A DNA stretch of 44,010 bases from Acidobacteriota bacterium (GTDB taxonomy: Bacteria > Acidobacteriota > Terriglobia > Terriglobales > Acidobacteriaceae). Made by a program: the position numbers and the translations under genes. Positions within the stretch are counted from its first letter, which is position 1; each line of letters starts with the position of its first letter. The notes under the pieces were generated by a model. That model saw only the letters and a program-made list of their open reading frames with translations, made no database searches and had not been told where the DNA came from. Location of the stretch: assembly GCA_021846985.1 (NCBI GenBank), contig JAJZVX010000031.1:1-44010 (forward strand). Direction: 5' to 3'. Shown here one piece after another: positions 1-8,608 of the stretch.

Positions 1-25
1 ACGATTACGGTGAAACCAAAAATGC

Positions 26-114
26 GGCCCACATCAAAACGGAATCCCGGCCCACATCACACCGGAATCAGTGGCCCACATCCAATGGAATCACCGGCCC
101 ACATCGACCGGAAT
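26..114. repeat. Four tandem ~23-bp repeats, probable IS21-family terminus
   Basis: The decamer GGCCCACATC occurs at 26-35, 49-58, 73-82 and 96-105 (spacing 23, 24, 23). Each copy is followed by a CGGAAT-like word (40-45, 63-68, TGGAAT at 86-91, 109-114). Multiple short direct repeats at an end are the transposase-binding layout known for IS21-family (istA/istB) elements. I infer this is the right end of such an element whose genes lie left of the window, or a remnant. No transposase is visible inside the window. Confidence 0.55.
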
Positions 115-442
115 ACGCACGCAGGCGGATTTTCTGTCCCGTAGTTGCCGCAATAGCCCCAATATGCTTTTGTCAGGGTTTCCCGGACATCCGCCCTTAT
201 TTTTAGAAGAATCCCCGATAGCCAGGTCATTTCATTTCCCGCACACTTAAGTTCTGCTGCACGAGTCCAGCTTCACTATGGACAGAGCCGCCCACACGCC
301 AGTCAAAGTTTCGGAGGAAGACGCGATGGCGCGGTCATCAATTGCCTTGCAGTCGTTATGGATCTTTGAGGCACTTCCTCCTCGTCGTTCGATCACCGCA
401 CCACTAACTGATCCTTATCAAAACCGTTGGCGAAAAGGCAGT
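115..442. other. Non-coding stretch before the Crp/Fnr gene
   Basis: No convincing gene. An in-frame extension of the downstream regulator to an ATG at 278 is possible, but its extra 55 residues do not resemble a Crp/Fnr N-terminus. The stretch probably holds the regulator's promoter; I could not identify clear -35/-10 boxes. Confidence 0.5.
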
Positions 443-1153
443 ATGCTTATGAGCACTTCGAACTATCTCACCTTTAACCCCGAGGCCTTTCTTGCGAACG
501 CTGGTCTAGGTCGAAAAGTCATCGTACTGAAGCCGCAGCAGCCCTTTTTTTCCCAGGGAGATCCGGCAAACTCTGTGTTTTACATTCAGAAGGGAAGGGC
601 AAAACTCACGGTGGTTTCACCGAACGGCAAAGAGGCCACTCTCACGCTTCTTTACCCCGGTGACTTTGTCGGAGAAGAGTCCGTCGCGACAGTGCCCGGG
701 CTGCGCTTGTCCACCGCGGTTTCAATTACGGCCTGTACTACACTGGAGATCAGACGCGCAGAGATGATCCGCATAATGCACGAGGAGCATGCATTCTCCG
801 ACTTCTTTTTGAGGTTTCTCCTGGCCCGCAGCATGCGCATGCAAGCCGATCTTGTGGATCAGCTCTTTAATTCCAGCGAGAAGCGCTTGGCGCGAATACT
901 CCTGTTAATGGCTGAATTTGGAAAACCGGGTGAACCGAATGCCTTCATCCCGCCTGTTACGCAGGAAACTCTGGCCGGGATGATTGGGACCACACGATCC
1001 CGCGTCAGCTTCTTTATGAACCGCTTTCGCAAGCTGGGCTTTATCGATTACGACCGCCGCATCCAGGTGCACAAGTCGCTCCTCAATGTAGTCCTGCTCG
1101 ATCAATTGCCGGAGCATAATTCTGAAAAGCCGCCGCTTCAGTACGTTGCGTGA
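443..1153 (+). CDS. Crp/Fnr-family transcriptional regulator
   Basis: A 236-residue regulator. Residues ~20-130 form a cyclic-nucleotide-binding-type beta-roll (FSQGDPANSVFYIQKG, then YPGDFVGEES). A long dimerisation helix and a C-terminal winged helix-turn-helix follow (ETLAGMIGTTRSRVSFFMNRF). The ATG at 443 follows an AAGGCAG ribosome-binding-like sequence; an ATG at 449 is also possible. The recognition helix reads TRSRVSFF and lacks the RExxxR pattern of CRP/FNR, so it should not bind a classical TGTGA or TTGAT site. There are no N-terminal cysteines, hence no sign of a Fe-S cluster. It stands alone, with an IS-like end upstream and a convergent operon downstream. Effector and targets are unknown. 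Confidence 0.85.
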   Translation: MLMSTSNYLTFNPEAFLANAGLGRKVIVLKPQQPFFSQGDPANSVFYIQKGRAKLTVVSPNGKEATLTLLYPGDFVGEESVATVPGLRLSTAVSITACTTLEIRRAEMIRIMHEEHAFSDFFLRFLLARSMRMQADLVDQLFNSSEKRLARILLLMAEFGKPGEPNAFIPPVTQETLAGMIGTTRSRVSFFMNRFRKLGFIDYDRRIQVHKSLLNVVLLDQLPEHNSEKPPLQYVA

Positions 1154-1528
1154 AGCTCTCCCGGACAACAGAGTTAATTCAACCCACAGATCGGACACAT
1201 CTCTGTGTGTCAGCGGTCGTGGGAACCTCTAAGGCAACAGGCCGCTCCAGCATTGCACGAGCTGCACTTAGCTGCCGAGCGTATTCCGCCCCTGTGGATC
1301 GCACCATACGCCATAAACATATTACCTCTTAGGTTTTGCTTCAAGTACCCGTATCTTGTTCGCCAGCCTCCTCAGTATCCGCTCGAACTGGAAGTTACCT
1401 CTTGTACAAGAGGCGAGACTACTGTACCTTGCGGCGTTCCCTTCAGGGAGGGTATCCGCCTTCCATTCTCGATCAAATCTGACTTCGACCACCGGCGAAT
1501 GAGCTGCAAGATGCGCCGGCAGCGGTTC
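1154..1528. other. 375-bp convergent intergenic region with a 16-bp palindrome
   Basis: No supported gene. It contains a perfect 16-bp palindrome CCTCTTGTACAAGAGG at 1398-1413 and a looser inverted repeat CACAGA (1185-1190)/TCTGTG (1202-1207). Neither is followed by a T-run, so a classical rho-independent terminator is not evident between these convergent genes. Confidence 0.4.
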
Positions 1529-1984
1529 TCAGTTTGGCGCGCCGGAGGTTTCGCTGCCGGCAAAGGCGCACTCCTGACACTGGCAGTTGCGGCGCAGATA
1601 GTCCCACGAGTAGATGCCGCTGGCGTGGCCGTCGAGCCAGTTGAACTGGATGGCGTAGCGCCCCACGGGCTGCGCGCTGGCGGGTTTGGCCGGGGGCGTG
1701 TACATGGGCAGCAGCTCGGCCGGCCTGGGCTGCGGCTGCCCCGGCGCGCGACCCTCGGCCTTGCGCTCTTGCTCGCAGGTGGCGCAGGGACAGGCGGCGC
1801 GGAGCCAGGCAAAGCTCCACTTGCTCTTGTGTCCGTCGGCCCAGTCGATCTCCATGCCCTTGCCTTCGGTGAGCAGGACGCGCACCTTCTCGGGCGTGAC
1901 GGCAATGCGCGGCAGCGGCTGGTTCTCCTCCGCCTCCCGCACTTTTTGTTCCTTGCTGGAAATACGAATTCCCTCGTGGCTCAT
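1529..1984 (-). CDS. DUF971 (GBBH-like N-terminal domain) protein
   Basis: A 151-residue protein with the DUF971 fold known from the N-terminus of gamma-butyrobetaine hydroxylase and from small stand-alone proteins linked to Fe-S or iron handling. Visible hallmarks are an IDWADGHKSKWSF strand, a first Cys pair in ACPCATC, the LDGHASGIYSWDYLR strand and a second cluster RNCQCQEC. The two Cys clusters could bind zinc or iron. It lies 16 bp after the TSUP permease gene on the same strand, so the two are probably co-transcribed. No catalytic domain is attached, so a binding or assembly role is more likely than hydroxylation. Function is inferred only at the family level. Confidence 0.8.
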   Translation of the reverse strand: MSHEGIRISSKEQKVREAEENQPLPRIAVTPEKVRVLLTEGKGMEIDWADGHKSKWSFAWLRAACPCATCEQERKAEGRAPGQPQPRPAELLPMYTPPAKPASAQPVGRYAIQFNWLDGHASGIYSWDYLRRNCQCQECAFAGSETSGAPN

Positions 1985-2000
1985 GCCACCAGTTTACCGT

Positions 2001-2798
2001 TTACTGCTTCCAGAAGAACCACGCCGCCATGCCGACGCCGATGAACACCACCAGAGCGCGCAGCACGGGCTGGGGCACACGCCGGGCCAGGCGCGCCGAG
2101 GAATAGCCGCCGATGGCCGACAAGACCATGGCCAGCAAGCAGTAGTGCCAGACCACCTGGCCGCGCAGGGCGAAGATGACAAAGGCAATGCCGTTGGCCG
2201 GGGTGGTGGCCACCACTTTGAGGGCGTTGATCTCGTGAATGTCCTGGCGGCCGGAGATGGAAAAGAGGGTAATGAGCAGAAATCCGGCGCCGGCGCCGAA
2301 GTAGCCGATGTAGAAACAAACCAGCACACTGGCGACCAACAGGGGGAGGGTACGCGGCGGGCGGCTGGACGGCGCCATGGCGCTTTTGCGCTTCTGCATC
2401 CAGCGCAGCACGGGATTGCTGAACGCGAAGATGCCGGACGCGATCAGCAGGAGCCACGGCACCATGTGAAGGAATGTCCTCTGGGAGGTGTGCAGCAACA
2501 TGACGGCGCCGGCCGCGCCGCCCAGGAGCCCGGCCACGATCAGAAAGAACGACAGCCGGAGGTTTTTGCGCAGATCTTCGCGGTAAGCCGCGACCGAACT
2601 CAATTGGCCGGGCCATAGAGCCACGGTGTTGGTGGCGTTGGCCTGGATGGGCAACATTCCCATACTGAGCATGGCCGGGAAGAGGAGAAAGGAGCCGCCG
2701 CCGGCGACGGCGTTCATCAGTCCGGCCAGAAATGCAGCCGTCATGAGCCAAAGCCAGTGCCAGTTGATGACCAGAAGAAAGCCGCAAAGGTGGAGCAT
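2001..2798 (-). CDS. TSUP (TauE/SafE) family membrane permease
   Basis: A 265-residue polytopic membrane protein with about eight hydrophobic segments. The first contains the family pattern GLMNAVAGGGSFLLFP (residues ~26-41), repeated in degenerate form as YFGAGAGFLLI in the second half. This is the internal duplication typical of TSUP transporters. Family members export sulfite, sulfoacetate or other organic anions; the substrate cannot be read from sequence. It is first in a two-gene minus-strand operon with the DUF971 gene. Its start is the ATG at 2798, and upstream lies ~290 bp of AT-richer intergenic DNA shared with hsp20. Confidence 0.85.
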   Translation of the reverse strand: MLHLCGFLLVINWHWLWLMTAAFLAGLMNAVAGGGSFLLFPAMLSMGMLPIQANATNTVALWPGQLSSVAAYREDLRKNLRLSFFLIVAGLLGGAAGAVMLLHTSQRTFLHMVPWLLLIASGIFAFSNPVLRWMQKRKSAMAPSSRPPRTLPLLVASVLVCFYIGYFGAGAGFLLITLFSISGRQDIHEINALKVVATTPANGIAFVIFALRGQVVWHYCLLAMVLSAIGGYSSARLARRVPQPVLRALVVFIGVGMAAWFFWKQ

Positions 2799-3025
2799 GT
2801 CCTCTTCATTGTAGAAGGGGTGTGAGGTCTTTCGCGCCGCCAGGGCGCAGTCTCCTGAGCTGAGGGACAGGGAAGAGGCGGTGAGGAGGGCAGGTTTGGC
2901 GGGGGCCGAGTGGATAGTGGTTGGTCTAAGTTATTGGTTTATAGATAGGTTGATAAAAAACTAAAAATATGAGTAAAAATCACGCAGATTTTATGATCCA
3001 CATGTGATATAGTCGCATCAGATAA

Positions 3026-3046
3026 GTTGAGTGGATGGGACTCATC
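3026..3046. promoter_or_regulatory. HAIR-like operator (candidate HspR site) upstream of hsp20
   Basis: GTTGAGT (3026-3032), seven bases, ACTCATC (3040-3046). The core TGAGT-N7-ACTCA is a perfect inverted repeat with the spacing of the HAIR consensus CTTGAGT-N7-ACTCAAG bound by the MerR-like heat-shock repressor HspR. It lies 43 bp upstream of the hsp20 start. No hspR gene is in the window. Confidence 0.5.
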
Positions 3047-3089
3047 TCCCAGCTCCACAATCAAAACATCTGTTTGGAGGTACATGGAT

Positions 3090-3545
3090 ATGGCAATCAC
3101 TCGTTGGGATCCGTTTCGGGAAGTCATGGCTTTGCAGAATCGCGTCAACTCGTTGTTTCGCGACTTCAATGAGGCTGGCGAGAGTCCGTTGACGACGGCC
3201 AGCTTTGTGCCTGCGGTGGACATCTACGAGGACGACAAGAAGGTTGTTCTGAAGCTGGAAGTTCCGGGCATCGAGGAGAAGGACCTGGACGTGAGCGTGG
3301 AAAACTCGACGCTCACGGTCAAGGGCGAGCGCAAGTTCGAGAAGGAAGAGAAGGAGGAGAACTTCCATCGCATCGAGCGGCGTTACGGCAGCTTCTACCG
3401 TGCCTTCACGCTTCCTTCCACGGTGGACACGGAGAATGTGGCGGCGAGCTACAACGCCGGGGTGCTGAGGCTGGAGCTGAAGAAGAAGCCGGAGGCGCAG
3501 CCCAAGCAGATCAAGGTCAGCGTGGGCAAGTCGCTGGCGGCGTAA
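3090..3545 (+). CDS. Small heat-shock protein, Hsp20/alpha-crystallin family
   Basis: A 151-residue ATP-independent holdase chaperone that keeps unfolding proteins soluble for refolding by DnaK/ClpB. The N-terminal helix begins MAITRWDPFREV. The alpha-crystallin domain (residues ~40-135) has the PAVDIYEDDKKVVLKLEVPG strand and the GVLRLELKKK strand carrying the G-x-L motif. The C-terminal tail is lysine-rich, without an obvious I-x-I motif. Start chosen at ATG 3090 because GGAGG at 3076-3080 is 9 bp away; the in-frame ATG at 3084 is only 3 bp from it. A HAIR-like operator precedes it and a strong terminator separates it from clpB. Confidence 0.93.
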   Translation: MAITRWDPFREVMALQNRVNSLFRDFNEAGESPLTTASFVPAVDIYEDDKKVVLKLEVPGIEEKDLDVSVENSTLTVKGERKFEKEEKEENFHRIERRYGSFYRAFTLPSTVDTENVAASYNAGVLRLELKKKPEAQPKQIKVSVGKSLAA

Positions 3546-3612
3546 CGGCAGTTGTCAGGGTTCAGCTTTCAGCGTTGTCTTGCTGGGGCTGGGCGAGATC
3601 TTTCGGCTCGGC

Positions 3613-3657
3613 GCGCCGGGAGGGCGGGTTGTAATCTTCTCCCGGCGCTTGTTTTTT
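3613..3657 (+). terminator. Rho-independent terminator after hsp20
   Basis: A perfect 10-bp stem, GCGCCGGGAG (3613-3622) with CTCCCGGCGC (3639-3648), and a 16-base loop. It is followed directly by a T-rich run at 3649-3657. It should end the hsp20 transcript and give clpB an independent promoter. Confidence 0.85.
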
Positions 3658-3758
3658 CGTTTGTCCTCCGGCAGGATGGACGCAACCTGTTTGCGCTCGA
3701 TCCTTTGTTCCGGCAAGGGGGGGTGAGATGTGCAAGCTGACCGTTAGGAGCTGCTTTC

Positions 3759-6395
3759 ATGGCCATACGCTGGGAGAAACTCACCGTTAAATCGCAGAAG
3801 GCGATGGAGCAGGCGCAGGCGCAGGCGGCCGAGCGCGGCAATCCTGAACTGCAACCTGTTCATCTGCTTCAGGCGCTGGTTGAGGACCGGGAGGGCGTGA
3901 TTCCCGCGGTTCTGGAGAAGATCGGCGTGCCCATGGAGCGGCTGGAGCACAGTCTTCACGCCCTTGTGGACCGGCTGCCGCGCGTGGCGGGTCATGCCGC
4001 GCAGCCCAGCCTGGGCCAGTCTCTCACCAAAGTGCTCGATCAGGCGTTTGTGGAGGCTTCGAACTTCAAGGACGACTACGTTTCGACGGAGCATTTGTTG
4101 TTGGGCGTGGCTCACCTGAAGGGCGACGGAGCGTGCGAGGCGTTGATGGGTGTGGGCGCCACGCATGAGGCCATTCTGCAGGCGCTGACGGCGGTGCGCG
4201 GCTCGCAGCGCGTCACGGACCAGAATCCGGAGGGCAAGTTCCAGGCTCTGGAGAAGTACGCCAAGGATTTGACCGAGCTGGCGCGGCGGGGCAAGCTTGA
4301 TCCGGTGATCGGGCGCGACGACGAGATTCGCCGGGTGGTGCAGGTGTTGAGCCGGCGCACGAAGAACAATCCGGTGCTGATAGGCGAGCCCGGCGTGGGC
4401 AAGACCGCCATTGTGGAAGGTCTGGCCCGGCGCATGGTTTCCGGCGATGTTCCCGAGAATCTGAAAGACAAGCGTGTGATTGCGCTTGATCTGGGCTCGA
4501 TGCTGGCGGGGGCGAAATTTCGCGGTGAGTTTGAAGACCGCCTGAAGGCCGTGCTCAAGGAGATCGAGGAGTCCAACGGGCAGATTGTGTTGTTTATCGA
4601 CGAGCTGCACACGCTGGTGGGGGCGGGCGCGGCGGAGGGCGCCATCGACGCCAGCAACATGCTGAAGCCGGCGCTGGCCCGCGGCGAGCTGCGCGCCATC
4701 GGCGCCACCACGCTGAACGAGTACCGCAAATATATCGAGAAGGATGCGGCGCTGGAGCGGCGCTTCCAGATTGTTTATGTGGGCGAGCCCAACGTGGAAG
4801 ACACCATCGCGATTTTGCGCGGGCTGAAGGAGCGCTATGAGGCGCACCACAACGTGCGCATCAAGGATGCGGCGATTGTGGCCGCGGCCACGCTTTCGCA
4901 TCGCTACATCAGCGACCGTTTTTTGCCCGACAAGGCCATCGACCTGATGGACGAGGCCGCGGCCTCGCTGGCCATCCAGATCGGCTCGGTGCCGACGGAG
5001 ATTGATCAACTGGAGCGGGCGGCCACCTCGCTGGAGATCGAGCGGGCTGCCCTGAAGCGCGAGAGCGACGCCTCCAGCCGCGAGCGCCTGGAGGCCGTGG
5101 AGCGCGAGCTGGCCGCGCTCAAGGAACAGAGCACGGCGCTGCGCGCCCGCTGGCAGAAGGAGCGGGAGGCCATCAGCCGCATGAGCGAGCTGAAGAAGAA
5201 GATCGAGGCGCTGCGCTTCGAGGCCGAGGAGCAGACGCGCCGGGGCATGCTGGAGCGCGCGGCGCAGATCCAGTATGGCGAGCTGCCCAAGCTCGAAGCC
5301 AGTCTGAAGCAGCTCAATGCCGCGCAGGAAGGGGCGGGAGCGGCAGGGGGCGGGGCCGCGCGCATGCTGAAGGAAGAGGTGGACGAAGAGGACATTGCGG
5401 CGATTGTGAGCAAGTGGACGGGGATTCCGGTTTCGCGCATGTTGGAGGGCGAGGTCAAGAAGCTGGTGCAGATGGAGGAACGTCTGCGCGAGCGCGTGAT
5501 TGGCCAGGATGCGGCGCTGGCGGTGGTGGCCAACGCCATCCGGCGCTCGCGCGCCGGCCTGAGCGATCCGCGCCGGCCGATCGGCTCGTTCATCTTTCTT
5601 GGGCCGACGGGCGTAGGCAAGACGGAAACCGCCCGCGCGCTGGCCGAGTTCCTGTTTGACGACGAGCAGGCGATGGTGCGCATCGACATGAGCGAGTACA
5701 TGGAGAAGCACGCCGTGGCCCGCCTGATCGGCGCGCCGCCGGGCTACGTGGGCTACGACGAGGGCGGCCAGTTGACCGAGGCGGTGCATCGCCGTCCCTA
5801 TGCGGTGGTTTTGTTCGACGAGATCGAGAAGGCGCACCCCGACGTCTTCAATGTGCTGTTGCAGATCATGGACGACGGCCGGCTGACGGACGCCAAGGGG
5901 CGCACTGTGGACTTCAAGAACACCGTGCTGATCATGACTTCGAACCTGGGCGCGGCGATGCTGGCCGGGGACGCGCTGAAGACCGGACACGATGCGGAAA
6001 TGGCGCGTGAGTCGGCCATGCGGGCGCTGCGCGACCACTTCCGGCCGGAGTTTCTGAACCGGGTGGACGACATCGTGATCTATCGCCCTCTGGGAGCGGC
6101 GCAGATGAGCCAGATTCTGGAGCTGCGGCTGAACGAGGTGCGCAAGCTGCTGGAAGACCGCGCCATCTCGCTCGAACTGACCGAGCCGGCGCGCCAGTTG
6201 ATTCTGGCCGCAGGCTCCGACGCGGCCTACGGGGCGCGGCCGCTGAAACGCGCTCTGCAGCGCATGGTGCAGGATCCGCTGGCCATCAAGATTCTTTCCG
6301 GCGAGGTTCTGCAGGGCGCGCATGTGCGCATTGGCGTGGACCGCGCCTCGAGCCAGCTTGTGTTTGAGACCATGGGGCGCGAGGCGATGGCCTGA
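3759..6395 (+). CDS. clpB: ClpB disaggregase (AAA+ Hsp100)
   Basis: An 878-residue hexameric ATPase that threads aggregated proteins through its pore and works with DnaK. The N-terminal Clp_N double repeat is at residues ~1-145. AAA1 has Walker A GEPGVGKT at ~209-216 and Walker [10 protein letters not shown] coiled-coil middle domain (~400-520) is rich in E/R/K and marks ClpB rather than ClpA/C. AAA2 has Walker A GPTGVGKT at ~615-622, pore motif GYVGYDEGG and sensor-2 [11 protein letters not shown]. Length slightly exceeds the E. coli protein (857), partly through an Ala/Gly-rich insert near residue 530. The ATG follows an AGGAG site. No HAIR-like operator is seen directly upstream, unlike hsp20. 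Confidence 0.97.
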   Translation: MAIRWEKLTVKSQKAMEQAQAQAAERGNPELQPVHLLQALVEDREGVIPAVLEKIGVPMERLEHSLHALVDRLPRVAGHAAQPSLGQSLTKVLDQAFVEASNFKDDYVSTEHLLLGVAHLKGDGACEALMGVGATHEAILQALTAVRGSQRVTDQNPEGKFQALEKYAKDLTELARRGKLDPVIGRDDEIRRVVQVLSRRTKNNPVLIGEPGVGKTAIVEGLARRMVSGDVPENLKDKRVIALDLGSMLAGAKFRGEFEDRLKAVLKEIEESNGQIVLFIDELHTLVGAGAAEGAIDASNMLKPALARGELRAIGATTLNEYRKYIEKDAALERRFQIVYVGEPNVEDTIAILRGLKERYEAHHNVRIKDAAIVAAATLSHRYISDRFLPDKAIDLMDEAAASLAIQIGSVPTEIDQLERAATSLEIERAALKRESDASSRERLEAVERELAALKEQSTALRARWQKEREAISRMSELKKKIEALRFEAEEQTRRGMLERAAQIQYGELPKLEASLKQLNAAQEGAGAAGGGAARMLKEEVDEEDIAAIVSKWTGIPVSRMLEGEVKKLVQMEERLRERVIGQDAALAVVANAIRRSRAGLSDPRRPIGSFIFLGPTGVGKTETARALAEFLFDDEQAMVRIDMSEYMEKHAVARLIGAPPGYVGYDEGGQLTEAVHRRPYAVVLFDEIEKAHPDVFNVLLQIMDDGRLTDAKGRTVDFKNTVLIMTSNLGAAMLAGDALKTGHDAEMARESAMRALRDHFRPEFLNRVDDIVIYRPLGAAQMSQILELRLNEVRKLLEDRAISLELTEPARQLILAAGSDAAYGARPLKRALQRMVQDPLAIKILSGEVLQGAHVRIGVDRASSQLVFETMGREAMA

Positions 6396-6451
6396 GCCGG
6401 GGCCGGATCTTCAGCGAGGCTGAGAAAGGGTCAGGCGCCGGCTTTATTTTT
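6396..6451 (+). terminator. Probable clpB terminator in convergent gap
   Basis: GCCGGGGCC (6396-6404) can pair with GGCGCCGGC (6434-6442) with one or two mismatches. It is followed by a T-rich run (6443-6451) that also encodes the end of the opposite gene. The loop is long, so confidence is moderate. Confidence 0.4.
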
Positions 6452-7013
6452 CGTTTTTCCCGAAGAAGGGGAGATGGAAGGGCGACGGCGCGTCGTTGCG
6501 CTTCTTCGACTGCTTTCCTTTTGCCGTCTGATCTTCCTTTACCAGGGTGCGCTGCGAGTTGATGCACATCCAGTTGCCGCGCACGCGCTCGAAGACGTGG
6601 GTAAACACGCCTTTTTCGTCCACCTGCGCGGTGTCAACCCGGTGATGGAACTCGTAGGTGCCGCTGGCCACGGCGATGTCGCCGAGCAGGCGCACCGTGA
6701 TCACGCGCTGCTCGATGCTCATGGTTTTGTCGTCGCCGGAGATGACGCGCGCCAACTGCTGGTTGCGGGTGGTGATGTCGCCCCGGGCGGAGACATCGAC
6801 AAACAAGGGCGAGAGCACCAGCTCGAGGCTGTACTGATCGCGCTGGTTGATGGCGTTCGACCAGGTGTCTTCAATCTTCTGGAACTGCTGGACCTCCGAA
6901 TTTTCCGTGGAGGTGACGGCGGTTGCGGGAGCAGGAGCCTGATTGGCCAGGGCCAGGCAGCAGGGAACCAGCAGAAAAGGGAAAAGAGCGATCCAACGGG
7001 TTTTCATGGACAA
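6444..7013 (-). CDS. Secreted SnoaL/DUF4440-like protein
   Basis: A 187-189-residue protein with an N-terminal signal peptide (hydrophobic core IALFPFLLVPCCLALA). An NTF2-like/DUF4440 fold follows: IEDTWSNAINQRDQYSLELVLSPLFVDVSARGDI, IAVASGTYEFHH and FTHVFERVRGNWMCINSQRT. Such domains bind small ligands or act as non-catalytic modules; no active site can be named. The tail (KGKQSKKRNDAPSP) is basic and likely disordered. A GGGAG site is 6 bp from a TTG at 7013 and 12 bp from the ATG at 7007, so TTG may be the true start. It converges on clpB with a 48-bp gap. Confidence 0.7.
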   Translation of the reverse strand: MSMKTRWIALFPFLLVPCCLALANQAPAPATAVTSTENSEVQQFQKIEDTWSNAINQRDQYSLELVLSPLFVDVSARGDITTRNQQLARVISGDDKTMSIEQRVITVRLLGDIAVASGTYEFHHRVDTAQVDEKGVFTHVFERVRGNWMCINSQRTLVKEDQTAKGKQSKKRNDAPSPFHLPFFGKNEK

Positions 7014-7257
7014 CGAAAACTCCCTTCCATGATTTTACGGTATTCTCCGGGAGAACGCGCCAGAGGCTGGCGGCTGACCGCCCAGGTTCAGTTTGCCGCG
7101 CGCGTTGGGAAGCCGCGCGGCCATGTGCATGGGGGACAGACTGATGAACTTCCGGGTATATCCGGGATTGCTTCGAGGCGAAGAGCCCCTTGTTTTGACG
7201 GCAGGCACAGGCGGAGGGAAGCAGCGGGGCCGCGCCGCAACGGCGGGATTCCGCGGA

Positions 7258-8007
7258 CTAAATCAGGTGCTGTAACTGGTCGGGGTGATGGATGGTGATC
7301 ACGGATTCCTCGATGGAGATCCAGCCATCCTTGCGGAACTGCCCCAAGGTGCGGGTGACGGTTTCGCGGGTGGTGCAGGCCATCGACGCCATCTCCTCGT
7401 GGGTGAGCAGCAAAGGAAAGCGATAGGCGCCCTCGTTCAACTGCTCGCCGATCTGGTGGGCCAGTTCCAGCAGCAGGCGGGCGAGGCGGGCGGCCACGGT
7501 TTCGGCCAAGGCAATGCGGCAGGCGTCCTGCAGGGCGAAGCGGTATTCCTGGCAGATGCACTGGACGGCGCGCATTTGCGCCTCCTTGTGGCTGCGCAGG
7601 AAGCTGAGGAAGCGGTCGCGCTCGACGGGGCGCAACTGGGCCGGGGTGAGCGACTCGGCGGAGACTTCGTAGACGCCGTGGGAGAGAACGGCGTAGAGGC
7701 CGAGCATGGACCCGGGGCCGGCAACGCGCACAATCATCTGCTTATCCTGGGGCCGGCCGGCGGTGAGCTTGAGATAGCCGCCGCAGATGAGATAGAGGCA
7801 GCGGGCGTCGTCTCCCTGGGTGAAGAGGGCTGCCTGCGCGGGCAGCGAGATGGTGCTTGTGGCCAGTTCGAGGTCAGCCAGGACGGCGCTGCCCAGCGAG
7901 CAAAACCAGCCGGGGCGTCGATTGGCACAGGCGGCACATCCCGTAGGAACCTGGCGGGTGATGTGCCTGGGGCGAGCTTGCTCTGCCGACGTGATCGCTG
8001 TTTGCAT
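7258..8007 (-). CDS. Crp/Fnr-family regulator with N-terminal Cys cluster
   Basis: A 249-residue regulator. Cys24, Cys27 and Cys36 (GCAACANRRPGWFCSL) precede the beta-roll, resembling the N-terminal cluster of FNR but spaced CX2CX8C instead of CX2CX5C. Cys149 or Cys151 in the dimerisation helix could be a fourth ligand. The beta-roll has FTQGDDARCLYLICGG. The winged HTH at ~205-230 carries RETVTR, the CRP-type recognition pattern expected to read GTGA/TCAC half-sites. It is divergent from the multiheme cytochrome cluster, and two TGTGA-N6-TCAC sites lie in the 601-bp gap, so control of electron transport genes is likely. A redox-sensing Fe-S cluster is a hypothesis. Confidence 0.85.
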   Translation of the reverse strand: MQTAITSAEQARPRHITRQVPTGCAACANRRPGWFCSLGSAVLADLELATSTISLPAQAALFTQGDDARCLYLICGGYLKLTAGRPQDKQMIVRVAGPGSMLGLYAVLSHGVYEVSAESLTPAQLRPVERDRFLSFLRSHKEAQMRAVQCICQEYRFALQDACRIALAETVAARLARLLLELAHQIGEQLNEGAYRFPLLLTHEEMASMACTTRETVTRTLGQFRKDGWISIEESVITIHHPDQLQHLI

Positions 8008-8169
8008 CGTAGTCGCGCCTTGCTTGCAGATGTCGAATCGCTGTCAGAGCCGGACCGTGAGCGGAAAATTCTGCGTTCCGACAAGGAACAGCCCCGCGCG
8101 AAACTCCCCTGGCCTTTCGAAAAACAGGCTCTCTTAAAAGAAAGTGTGCCGGAGAAGTGGGGAAATGAA

Positions 8170-8185
8170 TGTGATGGGCCTCACG
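8170..8185. promoter_or_regulatory. CRP-type palindrome, site 1
   Basis: TGTGA-TGGGCC-TCACG matches the CRP consensus TGTGA-N6-TCACA at 9 of 10 defined positions. It lies 163 bp upstream of the divergent Crp/Fnr gene start. Site 2 (8394-8409) shares the GTGATG half. Confidence 0.5.
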
Positions 8186-8393
8186 TTATTCGTCCCTCAT
8201 GCGAAAATTCGTGATTCCGGGGGTGACGAGCGGACGGCGGAAAGGAGGCTGGATTCGCAGGTTGAGCCGCGCGGGAAGCGGCGGGAAGGCCGGCGACCCA
8301 GCAGATACAGCCTGCATTTGATTCGGACTAAGTGGGTCAATAAAGATGCTAAGTGATACAGGATGTCCTATCTTATATCTGCTCTGATAGCTG

Positions 8394-8409
8394 TGTGATG
8401 AACGTCACC
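8394..8409. promoter_or_regulatory. CRP-type palindrome, site 2
   Basis: TGTGA-TGAACG-TCACC also matches TGTGA-N6-TCACA at 9 of 10 positions. It lies about 200 bp upstream of the decaheme cytochrome start. With site 1 it suggests control by the adjacent RETVTR-type regulator. Confidence 0.5.
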
Positions 8410-8608
8410 GTAAGCCCGAGAGCGAAATCGTAGGATGCATGGCATGAAGTGATGCTCCACACAAGGGCATCTTTCGCGGTATGTTGCTCCAGTGTTCCAT
8501 CTGCTCTGCCGGTGATGGGGGTTCAGTCCGAACCGGGGGCGGTTTTTGGACGCAGGTACAATGGTCCCCGGAAGAAACACAATGAGAGCACATGAGGTGG
8601 CTTTTTCA

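Noticed and set aside
1205..2044. 279-codon open frame on the plus strand
   Set aside because: It lies opposite the DUF971 gene; the product is Arg/Gly-rich and lacks any domain, typical of an antisense frame in high-GC DNA.
3744..6323. 859-codon open frame antisense to clpB
   Set aside because: Product is Arg/His/Leu-rich low complexity with no motifs; clpB on the other strand is unmistakable.
8546..8608. Upstream starts of the decaheme cytochrome at 8546 and 8582
   Set aside because: They would add up to 21 polar residues before the signal peptide; the ATG at 8609 has the better-placed GAGGTGG site.
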